Source of the DNA: Desulfuromonas sp.
GTDB taxonomy: Bacteria; Desulfobacterota; Desulfuromonadia; Desulfuromonadales; Desulfuromonadaceae
DNA length: 40,180 bases
Assembly (NCBI GenBank): GCA_002869685.1
Contig: PKUE01000047.1
Span: 1-40,180 of the forward strand
Direction of reading: 5' to 3'
Under the pieces are notes generated by a model, which was given only the letters and a program-made list of their open reading frames with translations, ran no database searches and was not told the DNA's origin. The translations under genes were made by a program, and so were the position numbers. The stretch's first letter is position 1, and each line of letters begins with the position of its first letter. Of this stretch, positions 16,975 to 24,622 are shown piece after piece.

Positions 16975-18180
16975 TCATTGATGACGTAACGCCTCCACCG
17001 GATCAAGATGAGACACCTTCCAGGCTGGGAAGACACTTGAGATGACACAGGTAAGGCAAGCCATAGCAGCGGCGCTGACAACATCAATCAATCGTGTTTG
17101 CGGATAGAGGATATGAGCATTGGTAAAGTATGGATTGCTGCTGGTAAACTGGCTGAGATCGAGTCCATGCTGGCTGAGCCAAATACAGATCAGTGAGGCT
17201 ACAAAACTGCCAACAATGGCGGAGCCAACTCCCAGAAATAAGGCTTCATACAATACCATGCGCAATACTCCAGCCGGAGGATAACCCATGGCAGAAAGCA
17301 GGCCGAATTCCTGAAACCGTTCGTAGGTTACCATGGTCATTGTGTTGAGAATACCCATCCCGACCAGGCTGAATACAATAACTATCAGAATTGACATGGT
17401 TGTGTCGTTTAGCTCGATCAGTTGCACAAGGTCAGGAAGATTCTGTTGCCAGCGAGTGATGACGTAACGTTCGTCGAGCAGTTCATGCAGTTGAGATTCT
17501 GCCTGCGATTGGGCATTCAGAGTCGAATGGATGGCAATCTCGGTAATGACATTGTCTGCTTTAAGCAGGTGTTGCATCGTATCGAGGGTGACATAGGCAT
17601 GGGTGTTGTCAAATGATGGTAGCCCGGTGTCATACAGTCCCTGAATACGCAGAGGAATCAACGCCGGTTGCCCGCCGCTATCCTGAGCCATCACCGTGAC
17701 CTGGTCACCTACAGCCAACGACATGGCCTGAGCCAGTGAGCGCGACAAGACAATGGTTTCGGCTGACTGCAGATAGGTTCCTTCAACAAGATTAGCGGCG
17801 ATCTGAGTGATCTGACGTTCGTGGTCAGGGTGAACACCACTGATGGAAAGCATGCTGCTTTGAGGTCCAGCCAGAATCAGAGCGGCTGTTTTGAGTCGTG
17901 CGCTGAAGGCAATGTGATGGCCTGTCAGTTTTGCCACCAGTTGATCTGGTTGCGCGAGAGGTTGCAGCCCCGTGCGATTGTTACGATATTCCGGAGCGTG
18001 GATCTGCAGGATGCCACTATCCAACGAGGTTGTGGACAGGATCATCTGATTGTGCATGCCCACTTTCAACGCCTGAAAAACAATAAGGCACAGAACGCCA
18101 AAACTGATGAGACTGCCTGTCAGTAATGTCCGGCGGCGATTGCGTCCAAGGTTCCTCAAGCCAATTTTCGCATCAATCAT
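16975..18180 (-). CDS. FtsX/MacB-type ABC transporter permease
   Basis: 401-residue inner-membrane protein. It has one N-terminal TM (about 18-40), a large periplasmic MacB_PCD-like domain (about 45-260) and three C-terminal TMs, ending in the typical FPAWKVSHLDPVEALRHQ tail, where DPxxALR is the FtsX-family signature. Members move lipoproteins, lipids or peptides out of the inner membrane (LolC/E, MacB) using a separate or fused ATPase. No ATP-binding gene lies in the window, so the ATPase must be elsewhere. The start overlaps the stop of the isoprenoid-synthase-like gene by 4 nt (ATGA), indicating coupling and perhaps a common function. Confidence 0.88.
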   Translation of the reverse strand: MIDAKIGLRNLGRNRRRTLLTGSLISFGVLCLIVFQALKVGMHNQMILSTTSLDSGILQIHAPEYRNNRTGLQPLAQPDQLVAKLTGHHIAFSARLKTAALILAGPQSSMLSISGVHPDHERQITQIAANLVEGTYLQSAETIVLSRSLAQAMSLAVGDQVTVMAQDSGGQPALIPLRIQGLYDTGLPSFDNTHAYVTLDTMQHLLKADNVITEIAIHSTLNAQSQAESQLHELLDERYVITRWQQNLPDLVQLIELNDTTMSILIVIVFSLVGMGILNTMTMVTYERFQEFGLLSAMGYPPAGVLRMVLYEALFLGVGSAIVGSFVASLICIWLSQHGLDLSQFTSSNPYFTNAHILYPQTRLIDVVSAAAMACLTCVISSVFPAWKVSHLDPVEALRHQ

Positions 18181-19235
18181 GTTGACTCCGAATCAGCTTG
18201 TGGCGTGGTGGTCGGCAATCCAGGCATGGAAGGCTGGTAATTCGGCCATAGTGGGAGCAGCGCAGCCAAACCACGCAATTCGAACAGATCTTTAATCAGG
18301 CTGAAGGAATCCTTGCGGGTCAGCCAGAAACCGGCGTCGTGAAGAATGGTAAACCCTTCCAGCGCTTCTCCGATCGCTCTGTGCATGACCAGACGCGTTG
18401 AAACGGGGAACAGTTTATGGATCTCCAGGTTGCTAAATGATTGTTCTTCACTCAGTTGTGCCAGACGTTTTTGCTCGTCTGCAGGGCCTTCGTGGTAAAT
18501 AAATGAGGTCAGATAATTATGATGGCCCAGTGTCAGGTCTTCAAACAGATCCGTCATGTCATCGATCACCTGAAGAGCCAGACCGATTTTATAGATCCCG
18601 CGATCCGCCTGATGTATTTGAGGGGTGTTTTCAATGTGACAGGGGGTAATAAAGGCTAATCTCAACAGTTCTCCCCCTTTAAGGGCGTGAACTGTTGAGA
18701 GGATTTTCTCCGGTGTCAGAATCTCTTTGACGCCACCTTCTTCACTCGCTTCCTCGGCACCAATCGGGACCAGGGCCGAAAAAATACGACGGTGAATACG
18801 GTCTTTATCTTCACGGGTCAGTATGGCGTCATCAACGGCTTTTTCCAGCACCTGTTCAAGGAAACGATCAAACAACAAAATATGCATAACACTGTTAAAA
18901 CGATGTGCCTGCTCGGGAAAGGCCAGTGGCAACATGGTTTTGTTTTCGTCGTCGAGCAGGTTGTCGGTGCCGGTGACAATTCCACGAATGGACTGATTGA
19001 TTACGCCATAGAGCTCACGTCGTTGAGGGGCAACCCCTAACGAACGATAGATTGACAGAAAAAGGATCGAAAAGAAATTGCGCTGGAAGAAGCTCATCAG
19101 GCGCAACTTGGGGCGTTTATTTTGGATATATTCTCCATCAAGAGTGTGATGAAGGAGTTGGTTCAGAGTGTGCTCGACCTGTTGATGATCACGTAAAGCC
19201 GGATACAAATGACGCAAAATGGAAAAACGATTCAT
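18177..19235 (-). CDS. class I isoprenoid-synthase-fold protein (polyprenyl synthetase-like)
   Basis: 352-residue mostly helical protein without a signal peptide. Two aspartate-rich clusters occupy the relative places of the metal-binding motifs of trans-prenyl synthases: DNLLDDE in the first third, and VIDDMTDLFED about 130 residues later, the latter very like the second DDxxD. The first motif is not a canonical DDxxD, and the chain-elongation signature residues around it are not obvious. Seen: isoprenoid-synthase-like motifs. Inferred: an enzyme acting on a prenyl diphosphate, possibly with a novel product. It is translationally coupled to an FtsX-type permease, which suggests lipid or envelope work. 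The ribosome site is weak; the start is the first ATG of the frame. Confidence 0.65.
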   Translation of the reverse strand: MNRFSILRHLYPALRDHQQVEHTLNQLLHHTLDGEYIQNKRPKLRLMSFFQRNFFSILFLSIYRSLGVAPQRRELYGVINQSIRGIVTGTDNLLDDENKTMLPLAFPEQAHRFNSVMHILLFDRFLEQVLEKAVDDAILTREDKDRIHRRIFSALVPIGAEEASEEGGVKEILTPEKILSTVHALKGGELLRLAFITPCHIENTPQIHQADRGIYKIGLALQVIDDMTDLFEDLTLGHHNYLTSFIYHEGPADEQKRLAQLSEEQSFSNLEIHKLFPVSTRLVMHRAIGEALEGFTILHDAGFWLTRKDSFSLIKDLFELRGLAALLPLWPNYQPSMPGLPTTTPQADSEST

Positions 19236-19401
19236 AGGTGTGAGTTAATCCCATAACGTTTGAGTTTAAATACCGTCTGTTGTAACGATTAAATCATAGC
19301 AGAGGTTCCCATATTTCGGTGGGATTAAATGATCTGATTTTGCTGATTATTTTGTTTGAAGAGTAGAACTTAGGGTGTCGATTTCGCCAACTTTTCGTGT
19401 T

Positions 19402-19545
19402 GCTGCTGGAATGCAGCGCATTTATTGCCGTCGGCATCAATTTTGCTGATCGGCCTTATCTGTAATGCTTTTCTTTTGTCTCGGGGGATTTCACCCGAGA
19501 TAAAACAGCTCGATGACCGGCCGTGGGGGAGAACCCCCATTTTTT
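19402..19545 (+). ncRNA. structured leader or small RNA ending in an intrinsic terminator
   Basis: Within the 396-bp gap ahead of the carbonic anhydrase gene several complementary segments are visible. GCTGC/GCAGC forms a stem with a TGGAAT loop (19402-19417). A 12-bp stem (19474-19485 with 19494-19505, one G-U pair, arms TTTTGTCTCGGG and CCCGAGATAAAA) has the loop GGATTTCA. It is enclosed by possible CGGCC/GGCCG pairing (19451-19455 with 19519-19523). TGGGGG-AGAA-CCCCCA followed by six T (19524-19545) is a good intrinsic terminator, 86 nt before the start codon. This could be a premature-termination leader or a separate small RNA. It did not match a riboswitch I know. Confidence 0.5.
19524..19545 (+). 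terminator. intrinsic terminator / possible attenuator upstream of carbonic anhydrase
   Basis: Six-pair GC-rich stem (TGGGGG/CCCCCA) with AGAA loop and a TTTTTT tract. No protein gene ends upstream on this strand, so it must end a leader or small RNA transcript. Confidence 0.7.
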
Positions 19546-19631
19546 ATGTTGCCCGGCATAACTGCGGTTGGCGCAGCAATGGTTGTCGTACATATTTCGG
19601 GCATTAAAATTTGGCACGATAAGGAGGGGTA

Positions 19632-20471
19632 ATGAGTTTCGTTGTAAAGACAAGCAAGCAGATCATCCTGATGGTCGCACTGGTGGCATTGACGGGATTA
19701 ACCGCATGGGCTGGGAGCCACCATGAACAGCCGGTGGCCGAGCAAAGTGAACACGGACATCATCAGGAGGCTCCCAAAGGCAAACCAACACCCGATGAGG
19801 CAATCAAAATGCTGCGCCAGGGTAATGAGCGATTTGTAACCGGAACATCGAATCATCCCCATATGGATTCAGCCCGAATTATCCAGGCCGGCCGGGAAGA
19901 TCAGGGTGATCATGCTTATGCCACTGTTATCACCTGTTCAGATTCACGTGTTCCGGTGGAACTGTTGTTCGATGCCGGGATCATGGATATTTTTGTCATC
20001 CGGGTTGCCGGCAATGTTGTCGATGTCGATGAAGCCGGTTCTATCGAATATGGTCTGTCCCATGTCAACACGCCGGTATTGGTCGTGTTGGGCCATACAC
20101 AATGTGGCGCCGTTACTGCCGTTACTGCCGCCATGACCGGCCACGGGCATCCTCTCGAATGCAATATCCCGCCGCTGGTCGACAATATCCAGCCTGCAGT
20201 GCAGAAGACTCTGGATGCGTATCCCGGTGCGCCGACACGGGATATTATCCGATTCTCTATTGAGGAAAACGTCTGGCAGGGGATTCGTGAACTGTTTATG
20301 CGCAGTCCTTCCACACGCGAACTGGTAAAAAATGGTCAGGCCAAAGTGGTTGGCGCCATTTACAATGTTGGCACTGGAAAAGTGAAATGGCTTCCAGAGG
20401 AACAGACTTTTTCCATCCTTGACGATGTGGAGAAAGATCCACAGAAAACAAAAAATGCCATGGCGCATTAA
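19632..20471 (+). CDS. periplasmic beta-class carbonic anhydrase
   Basis: 279 residues. A signal peptide (1-27, ending AWA) is followed by a histidine-rich linker (29-45), then a beta carbonic anhydrase domain. The zinc ligands of the family are visible: Cys102 and Asp104 in CSDSR (Arg106 pairs with Asp104), then His155 and Cys158 in GHTQCG. It interconverts CO2 and bicarbonate; export implies supply or removal of inorganic carbon in the periplasm. An AAGGAGGGG site precedes the ATG. It is expressed behind the unusual structured leader described above and followed by a tRNA gene with its own promoter. Confidence 0.93.
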   Translation: MSFVVKTSKQIILMVALVALTGLTAWAGSHHEQPVAEQSEHGHHQEAPKGKPTPDEAIKMLRQGNERFVTGTSNHPHMDSARIIQAGREDQGDHAYATVITCSDSRVPVELLFDAGIMDIFVIRVAGNVVDVDEAGSIEYGLSHVNTPVLVVLGHTQCGAVTAVTAAMTGHGHPLECNIPPLVDNIQPAVQKTLDAYPGAPTRDIIRFSIEENVWQGIRELFMRSPSTRELVKNGQAKVVGAIYNVGTGKVKWLPEEQTFSILDDVEKDPQKTKNAMAH

Positions 20472-20475
20472 ACTG

Positions 20476-20504
20476 TTGACAGCCTCACGTTAAGTTGATA
20501 AAAA
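20476..20504 (+). promoter_or_regulatory. tRNA promoter
   Basis: TTGACA (20476-20481), 17-bp spacer and TAAAAA (20499-20504), 14 bp ahead of the mature tRNA 5' end. Confidence 0.6.
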
Positions 20505-20517
20505 CACCGTCACGTTT

Positions 20518-20593
20518 GGGCGAATAGCTCAGCTGGGAGAGCATCGGTCTTACACACCGAGGGTCACAGGTTCGAGCCCTGTTTCGCCCACCA
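20518..20593 (+). tRNA. tRNA-Val (anticodon UAC)
   Basis: 76-nt cloverleaf. Acceptor GGGCGAA pairs with TTCGCCC, followed by A and an encoded CCA. The D stem is GCTC/GAGC, the anticodon stem TCGGT/ACCGA with loop CTTACAC (anticodon TAC at 20551-20553), and the T stem ACAGG/CCTGT with TTCGAGC loop. Confidence 0.97.
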
Positions 20594-20600
20594 AACTTTC

Positions 20601-20634
20601 ACGGGAGTCAGTAACCACTGGCTCCCGTTTTTTT
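20601..20634 (+). terminator. intrinsic terminator of tRNA-Val
   Basis: ACGGGAGTCAGT-AACC-ACTGGCTCCCGT stem with one mismatch (T opposite G) followed by a run of T, seven bases after the tRNA CCA. Confidence 0.88.
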
Positions 20635-20650
20635 ATGTGGAGAATCGACA

Positions 20651-20974
20651 ATGGCACGAAACTACTGTGCACACTGCGGTCAACCGTTGCCACGGCGAGC
20701 TATCGCATGCGTGGCATGTGAAACGCCAGTGGAAGCTGTCTCCGAGACGTTGCAGGCGAACACCGTCAAACCTTTATCGCTGAAGCTGGCAATCGCCGGA
20801 GTCGCTGTGTGCTGTCTTGGTTTTGTCGTAACCATGGGGACCACGGCAATGTTTCGACAGGGTGGGTTACTTCAAGGGGGACTGTGTCTCGGTGGGATTA
20901 TTTTGTGTGTCAAACGGGTTCAAAAACTTGAGAATGCGCAACAATCAGGTGATGCAGATGTCTCTTCACGCTGA
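20651..20974 (+). CDS. zinc-ribbon membrane protein
   Basis: 107 residues. The N-terminus has CAHCG (6-10) and CVAC (20-23), a four-cysteine zinc ribbon of the double-zinc-ribbon/DZANK style. Two hydrophobic segments follow (about 45-67 and 72-87), with a short polar tail. It probably sits in the inner membrane with a cytoplasmic metal-binding knuckle. Function is unknown. GGAG precedes the ATG by about eight bases. It lies just after the tRNA terminator and converges on the ParB/TPR operon. Confidence 0.75.
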   Translation: MARNYCAHCGQPLPRRAIACVACETPVEAVSETLQANTVKPLSLKLAIAGVAVCCLGFVVTMGTTAMFRQGGLLQGGLCLGGIILCVKRVQKLENAQQSGDADVSSR

Positions 20975-21015
20975 AAAGATCCTCCGTTCTCAACAGCGTA
21001 AAGATCTTCCGCAGG

Positions 21016-21189
21016 TTACTGATTTTTGTTGAGGAAAAACTGACCAACCGGCCACAGCGCGATCAGGACAAACAGTGCTCCAAAAGTCAGCTTGTTAAAC
21101 CAGCAAACCGTGATGGCTGTCGTGGCTGCCAGGACAAGGACATAAACTGCGAACGCGATTTTTTTAGGACGACTCCAGTTTGTTTTCAT
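21016..21189 (-). CDS. small two-helix membrane protein
   Basis: 57 residues with a basic N-terminus (KTNWSRPKK) and two hydrophobic helices separated by a short loop, ending NKNQ. No family recognised. The start at 21189 follows GAGGAGC and overlaps the TPR lipoprotein stop (ATGA), so it is translationally coupled to that gene. This supports it being real despite its size. Confidence 0.65.
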   Translation of the reverse strand: MKTNWSRPKKIAFAVYVLVLAATTAITVCWFNKLTFGALFVLIALWPVGQFFLNKNQ

Positions 21190-21704
21190 TGCTCCTCGAT
21201 CCAACGCTGTACGTAAGACAGGTTTTTCAGTGTCATCTCCCGTTCCGGGTCCAGTTCCAGGGCCTGATTCAACAGTGACAGAGTGTGTTCCTGATGACGT
21301 TTCTTTTCCTCAATAAGGCCGGCTTTTTTTGCCTGTAGCGCTTTTTCAAAAACAATTTTTGCCAGATTATTGTAAGCTAGAGCGGCTTGATCTTGCCAGG
21401 ATTCCCCGAGGATAATCGTTTTTTTGACCTTCTTGATCTTCTCCAGGCCGATCGTGGTTTGTTCCCAGGCGTCGTCGAATTTTTGCTGGGCCAGGTAAAT
21501 ATATCCTAAATTGATGTGGGCCTCAGCAAGTCCGGCGTTGAGCTCAATAGCGTTCTTGAACATCTTTTCGGCCATGGCAAGATCGTTTTGCCGTTGTGCT
21601 TCGATTCCCTTGTTGAATTCATCTTCGCCTGGCTGACTGCAGGCGGTCAGAACCATACAAAACAACGTGAGAACAACGATTGACAGTAAACGATGTTTTT
21701 TCAT
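21186..21704 (-). CDS. TPR-repeat lipoprotein
   Basis: 172 residues. The signal peptide ends in a lipobox LTAC with the lipidated cysteine at 22. The mature part has tetratricopeptide repeats: a clear unit at about 31-65 (AMAEKMFKNAIELNAGLAEA) with the next helix pair LGYIYLAQQKFDDAWEQ, and a last one near 140-165 (LLNQALELDP). A Lys/Glu-rich helix lies between. It is likely a membrane-attached protein-interaction scaffold with no catalytic role. It is the middle gene of a three-gene minus-strand operon (ParB homologue, this, small membrane protein), starting 15 bp after the ParB stop. Confidence 0.85.
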   Translation of the reverse strand: MKKHRLLSIVVLTLFCMVLTACSQPGEDEFNKGIEAQRQNDLAMAEKMFKNAIELNAGLAEAHINLGYIYLAQQKFDDAWEQTTIGLEKIKKVKKTIILGESWQDQAALAYNNLAKIVFEKALQAKKAGLIEEKKRHQEHTLSLLNQALELDPEREMTLKNLSYVQRWIEEQ

Positions 21705-21719
21705 GGAATGCGTTATCCC

Positions 21720-22553
21720 TTAAAAGTTGAATTCGAGTGTTTGCGGCTGTGGTTGCGGTTCAGGTTTTTCTTTTAGCCGGACATGGGACTCAATCTGTTT
21801 TTTTAATTCGAGCAGTTGTGATTCAATCTGCTTTTTTTCCTCGTCGGTGTTAAAGCCCAGCTCGTAAGCCAGCTCAATTTTTCTCATCATTTGGGTGATG
21901 GAATTCTGCAGCGAAGCTCCGGGGGAGGTTTTGCGCGCCTGACGGGAAACCTTGCGAACCTCACCGCGGGTGAGACCACGCGCCTTGTATTTGTTGTAGA
22001 GCGCCATCATCGTTTGCGGTTTACGTTTCTTGGCAACTTCGACCAGGATGCCTCGCGGAACGAGATTATTGTGGCGGCAGTCGTTTTTTATCTCATCCGG
22101 CAGCCGGTTGAGGGACAGAATCTCACTGATCGTTGATTTTGCTTTACCCAGTTTCTCTGGAAGGTCTTTTTGACGACAGACTTTTTCGTCGAGCAGACGC
22201 TGGATGGCTTCCGATTCTTCAATCGGCGAGAGATTTTCGCGGACGATGTTTTCAATCAGGGCAATTTCGAGGCTGGGACGGTTTTTGAAAATTGCCGGAA
22301 TCCGACTCAGTCCCGCGAGTTTTGCGGCCCGATACCGGCGCTCACCCGATATCAGAGTCGGTTGCCCTTGCTCGTTGAGGGTGAATAGAACAGGTTGAAG
22401 TACGCCGTGATTGCTGATTGTTTCGCGGAGTTCTTCCAGGGCGTTTTCATCAAAGTGTTTACGAGGCTGATGTGGATCAGGGGCCAGTACCTCAAGGTCG
22501 ATTTCATAGAGGTGGTCTTCCACAAAGTCGGTTTGTGTCGTGGTTGATGTCAT
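21720..22553 (-). CDS. ParB/Spo0J-family protein, without an adjacent ParA
   Basis: 277 residues. The N-terminal ParB/Srx-type CTP-binding domain has DPHQPRKHF (26-34), GVLQPVLF (50-57), the nucleotide-contacting GERRYRAA (70-77) and ENIVRENLSPIEE (101-113). A helix-turn-helix KorB-like domain follows (about 125-200: DLPEKLGKAKSTISEIL). The C-terminus is a Glu/Lys coiled coil with a PEPQPQPQ segment instead of the usual dimerisation domain. Chromosomal ParB normally pairs with ParA near the origin; here it sits with a TPR lipoprotein. It may be a plasmid-like paralogue reused as a DNA-binding regulator. That is inference. No parS-like site was identified by eye. Confidence 0.85.
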   Translation of the reverse strand: MTSTTTQTDFVEDHLYEIDLEVLAPDPHQPRKHFDENALEELRETISNHGVLQPVLFTLNEQGQPTLISGERRYRAAKLAGLSRIPAIFKNRPSLEIALIENIVRENLSPIEESEAIQRLLDEKVCRQKDLPEKLGKAKSTISEILSLNRLPDEIKNDCRHNNLVPRGILVEVAKKRKPQTMMALYNKYKARGLTRGEVRKVSRQARKTSPGASLQNSITQMMRKIELAYELGFNTDEEKKQIESQLLELKKQIESHVRLKEKPEPQPQPQTLEFNF

Positions 22554-22621
22554 CGGTTGCGTACCTTGTCTACAATCAATTGTTTCAGCCCAAGTGGTTC
22601 GAAGTTGCTGTTTGATGGCGT

Positions 22622-23278
22622 TTAAAACAGAACGCCATCGCTCAAGTACAGGTAGCCTGCAAGAAGTAGCTGGCAGACACCATGGGCCACTATACAGCAG
22701 CGCAGGTTTTTCTGCCAGATCAACAATAAGGACAATAGCAGAGAGACGGCACTGAGAGGCGGGCCATATTGAAACGCCAGGCCTGACAGGATCGTTACCC
22801 CGAGCACTGAAAACAGTTGGGCTGTTCCAAGGGAAATGGACCGGAAATCCGGATTAATAAAGTAGCGCAGCATGAAAGAACGCCAGAATAATTCGTTCAT
22901 GACGGGAAAGATAACGATGAAGCCGACCAGTTTAAGCGTGGTCAGAGCGATCTGAATCACCACGGGATAGTGGACGGCAGCGGGGCTTTGCAATGTAATA
23001 ATGCTGAACTTGATCGCCAGTGGCCAACAGGCGAAAGCCACTACACCGAAAGCGATGGCGTAGATATATTGAGGGAGTGTCATCGTGGCTTGCACGTCCT
23101 GACGGTAGTGTTTGCGCCACATCCACAATAACCCGGCACACAGCAGGACGCGGGCGCTGAAGGTGTGGTCGTGCCATTGTGGCAAATACATCTCAACCTG
23201 GACCAGGGTCAGATAGACAAGGAAGGGGACGACGTAGGGAAACCAGGCGGATCGGTAGAATGGCGGCATAATATTCAC
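22622..23278 (-). CDS. CPBP/CAAX-protease-like membrane protein lacking catalytic residues
   Basis: 218 residues with about six to seven membrane helices. The layout follows the CAAX prenyl protease-related family seen with exosortase systems. Where active members have EExxxR, this reads NELFWR (128-133), so the first Glu is Asn. The usual FxxxH motif is replaced by AFQYG (168-172), with no His. The last motif, normally AHxxxN, reads AHGVCQ (198-203), keeping His199 but changing Asn to Gln. Seen: three altered motifs. Inferred: a non-proteolytic homologue, or an enzyme with altered chemistry. The start is a GTG without a clear ribosome site; ATG 23269 is the alternative. No exosortase or sorting signals were seen nearby. 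Confidence 0.75.
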   Translation of the reverse strand: MNIMPPFYRSAWFPYVVPFLVYLTLVQVEMYLPQWHDHTFSARVLLCAGLLWMWRKHYRQDVQATMTLPQYIYAIAFGVVAFACWPLAIKFSIITLQSPAAVHYPVVIQIALTTLKLVGFIVIFPVMNELFWRSFMLRYFINPDFRSISLGTAQLFSVLGVTILSGLAFQYGPPLSAVSLLLSLLLIWQKNLRCCIVAHGVCQLLLAGYLYLSDGVLF

Positions 23279-23312
23279 ATTGGATTGATTGAATTATATT
23301 AAGAACTTGTCG

Positions 23313-23329
23313 GCACAGTTGTACTGTGC
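23313..23329. promoter_or_regulatory. inverted repeat upstream of the CPBP-like gene
   Basis: GCACAGT-TGT-ACTGTGC, a perfect 7-bp inverted repeat 35 bp before the CPBP-like start and about 40 bp upstream of the NUDIX promoter. It could be an operator for either divergent gene or simply an RNA hairpin. Confidence 0.4.
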
Positions 23330-23369
23330 AAGCCTTGTGGGGTCAAGGAGAATTGTTGTCAGGATGCCA

Positions 23370-23397
23370 TTGATTCATTTATCGATTCTGCTACTAT
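23370..23397 (+). promoter_or_regulatory. sigma-70 promoter of the NUDIX gene
   Basis: TTGATT (23370-23375), 16-bp spacer and TACTAT (23392-23397), about 50 bp before the start. Confidence 0.55.
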
Positions 23398-23448
23398 GGG
23401 CACCCCGATAACTGGCGACCCGGTAACGACTTTTTTATGAGGCGAGTT

Positions 23449-23952
23449 GTGGAACTTTTTGAAATTGTCGACGAAAATGATCAGGTGATTGGTGTAAAAC
23501 CGAGACGGGAGTGCCACGGCAACCCGGCATTGGTACACCGGGTTGCTCACGTTCTGGTCTTTAATTCTCAAGGAGAATTACTCCTGCAAAAGCGCAGTGA
23601 GACTAAAGATGTCCAGCCCGGCAAATGGGATACCAGTGTCGGGGGGCATCTTGATCCGGGTGAGACATATCTTCAGGCGGCTTATCGCGAAGCTGAAGAG
23701 GAGTTGGGGCTGTGTAACTTGGCGTTTACGCCACTTTACCCGTCGAAAATCCGCAATGATTATGAATCTGAAAACGTTATGACTTATCTGGTGGTTTATG
23801 ACGGTAAAATCTGCTTTAATCGTTCGGAAATTGATGCGATTCGTTTCTGGACTCCACAGCAGATTGAAGATGCTCTTGGCAGCGGTTGTTTCACGCCAAA
23901 TTTTGAAGAAGAGTGGCAGCTGTGGCGTCAGCATTCGTCACCAACGCGGTGA
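23449..23952 (+). CDS. NUDIX hydrolase
   Basis: 167 residues, cytoplasmic. The NUDIX box is complete at 66-88 (G-x5-E-x7-REAEEELGL, with Glu84 and Glu85 as metal ligands). The N-terminal ELFEIVDENDQVIG and CHGNPALVHRVAHV stretches place it in the IDI-like NUDIX branch, though it is not a full isopentenyl diphosphate isomerase. The substrate is probably a nucleoside diphosphate derivative, unspecified. The GTG at 23449 was chosen because GAGG lies six bases upstream and the family starts here. An ATG at 23437 in the same frame has no ribosome site. It is monocistronic with its own promoter. Confidence 0.88.
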   Translation: MELFEIVDENDQVIGVKPRRECHGNPALVHRVAHVLVFNSQGELLLQKRSETKDVQPGKWDTSVGGHLDPGETYLQAAYREAEEELGLCNLAFTPLYPSKIRNDYESENVMTYLVVYDGKICFNRSEIDAIRFWTPQQIEDALGSGCFTPNFEEEWQLWRQHSSPTR

Positions 23953-24114
23953 TCGGCTCATGTGCTCAATTTGATGGCAGTCGCAGCCCGGCGTTGAGTA
24001 AAAAATGGGCACATTTGCTGGAGCTTTTGCCGGAAAATGATCAATATATTTACAACGCCTTGTAATGTATTGATTTTTCGTTATAAAAAATAGTGGTTCG
24101 CCTTTTGAGGATTG

Positions 24115-24130
24115 TGGCAAGAGTTTTGCT
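24115..24130 (+). promoter_or_regulatory. sigma-54 promoter of glnB-glnA
   Basis: TGGCAAGAGTTTTGCT matches the -24/-12 consensus TGGCACG-N4-TTGCW at all but one position, with the invariant GG and GC ten bases apart. It lies 87 bp before glnB. Nitrogen control by NtrC-type activation is expected for this gene pair. No perfect NtrC site was found by eye. Confidence 0.85.
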
Positions 24131-24163
24131 TTTACTGCAAGTGCGCCACGTTCGATTTTATAA

Positions 24164-24556
<393 letters not shown>

Positions 24557-24622
24557 GCGTTGTTGTTTGTAGTATTAATGGCAAGGTTCCATATTTTTTA
24601 CCTGTAAAAGGAGATCAAGTTG

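Noticed and set aside
19425-19607. 60-codon open frame ahead of the carbonic anhydrase gene
   Set aside because: It runs through the hairpins and the intrinsic terminator, has no clear ribosome site and no recognisable protein character; RNA structure explains the region better.
20971-21010. ACGCTG / CAGCGT inverted repeat between the zinc-ribbon gene and the ParB operon as a terminator
   Set aside because: Long loop and no T tract; not a convincing terminator.
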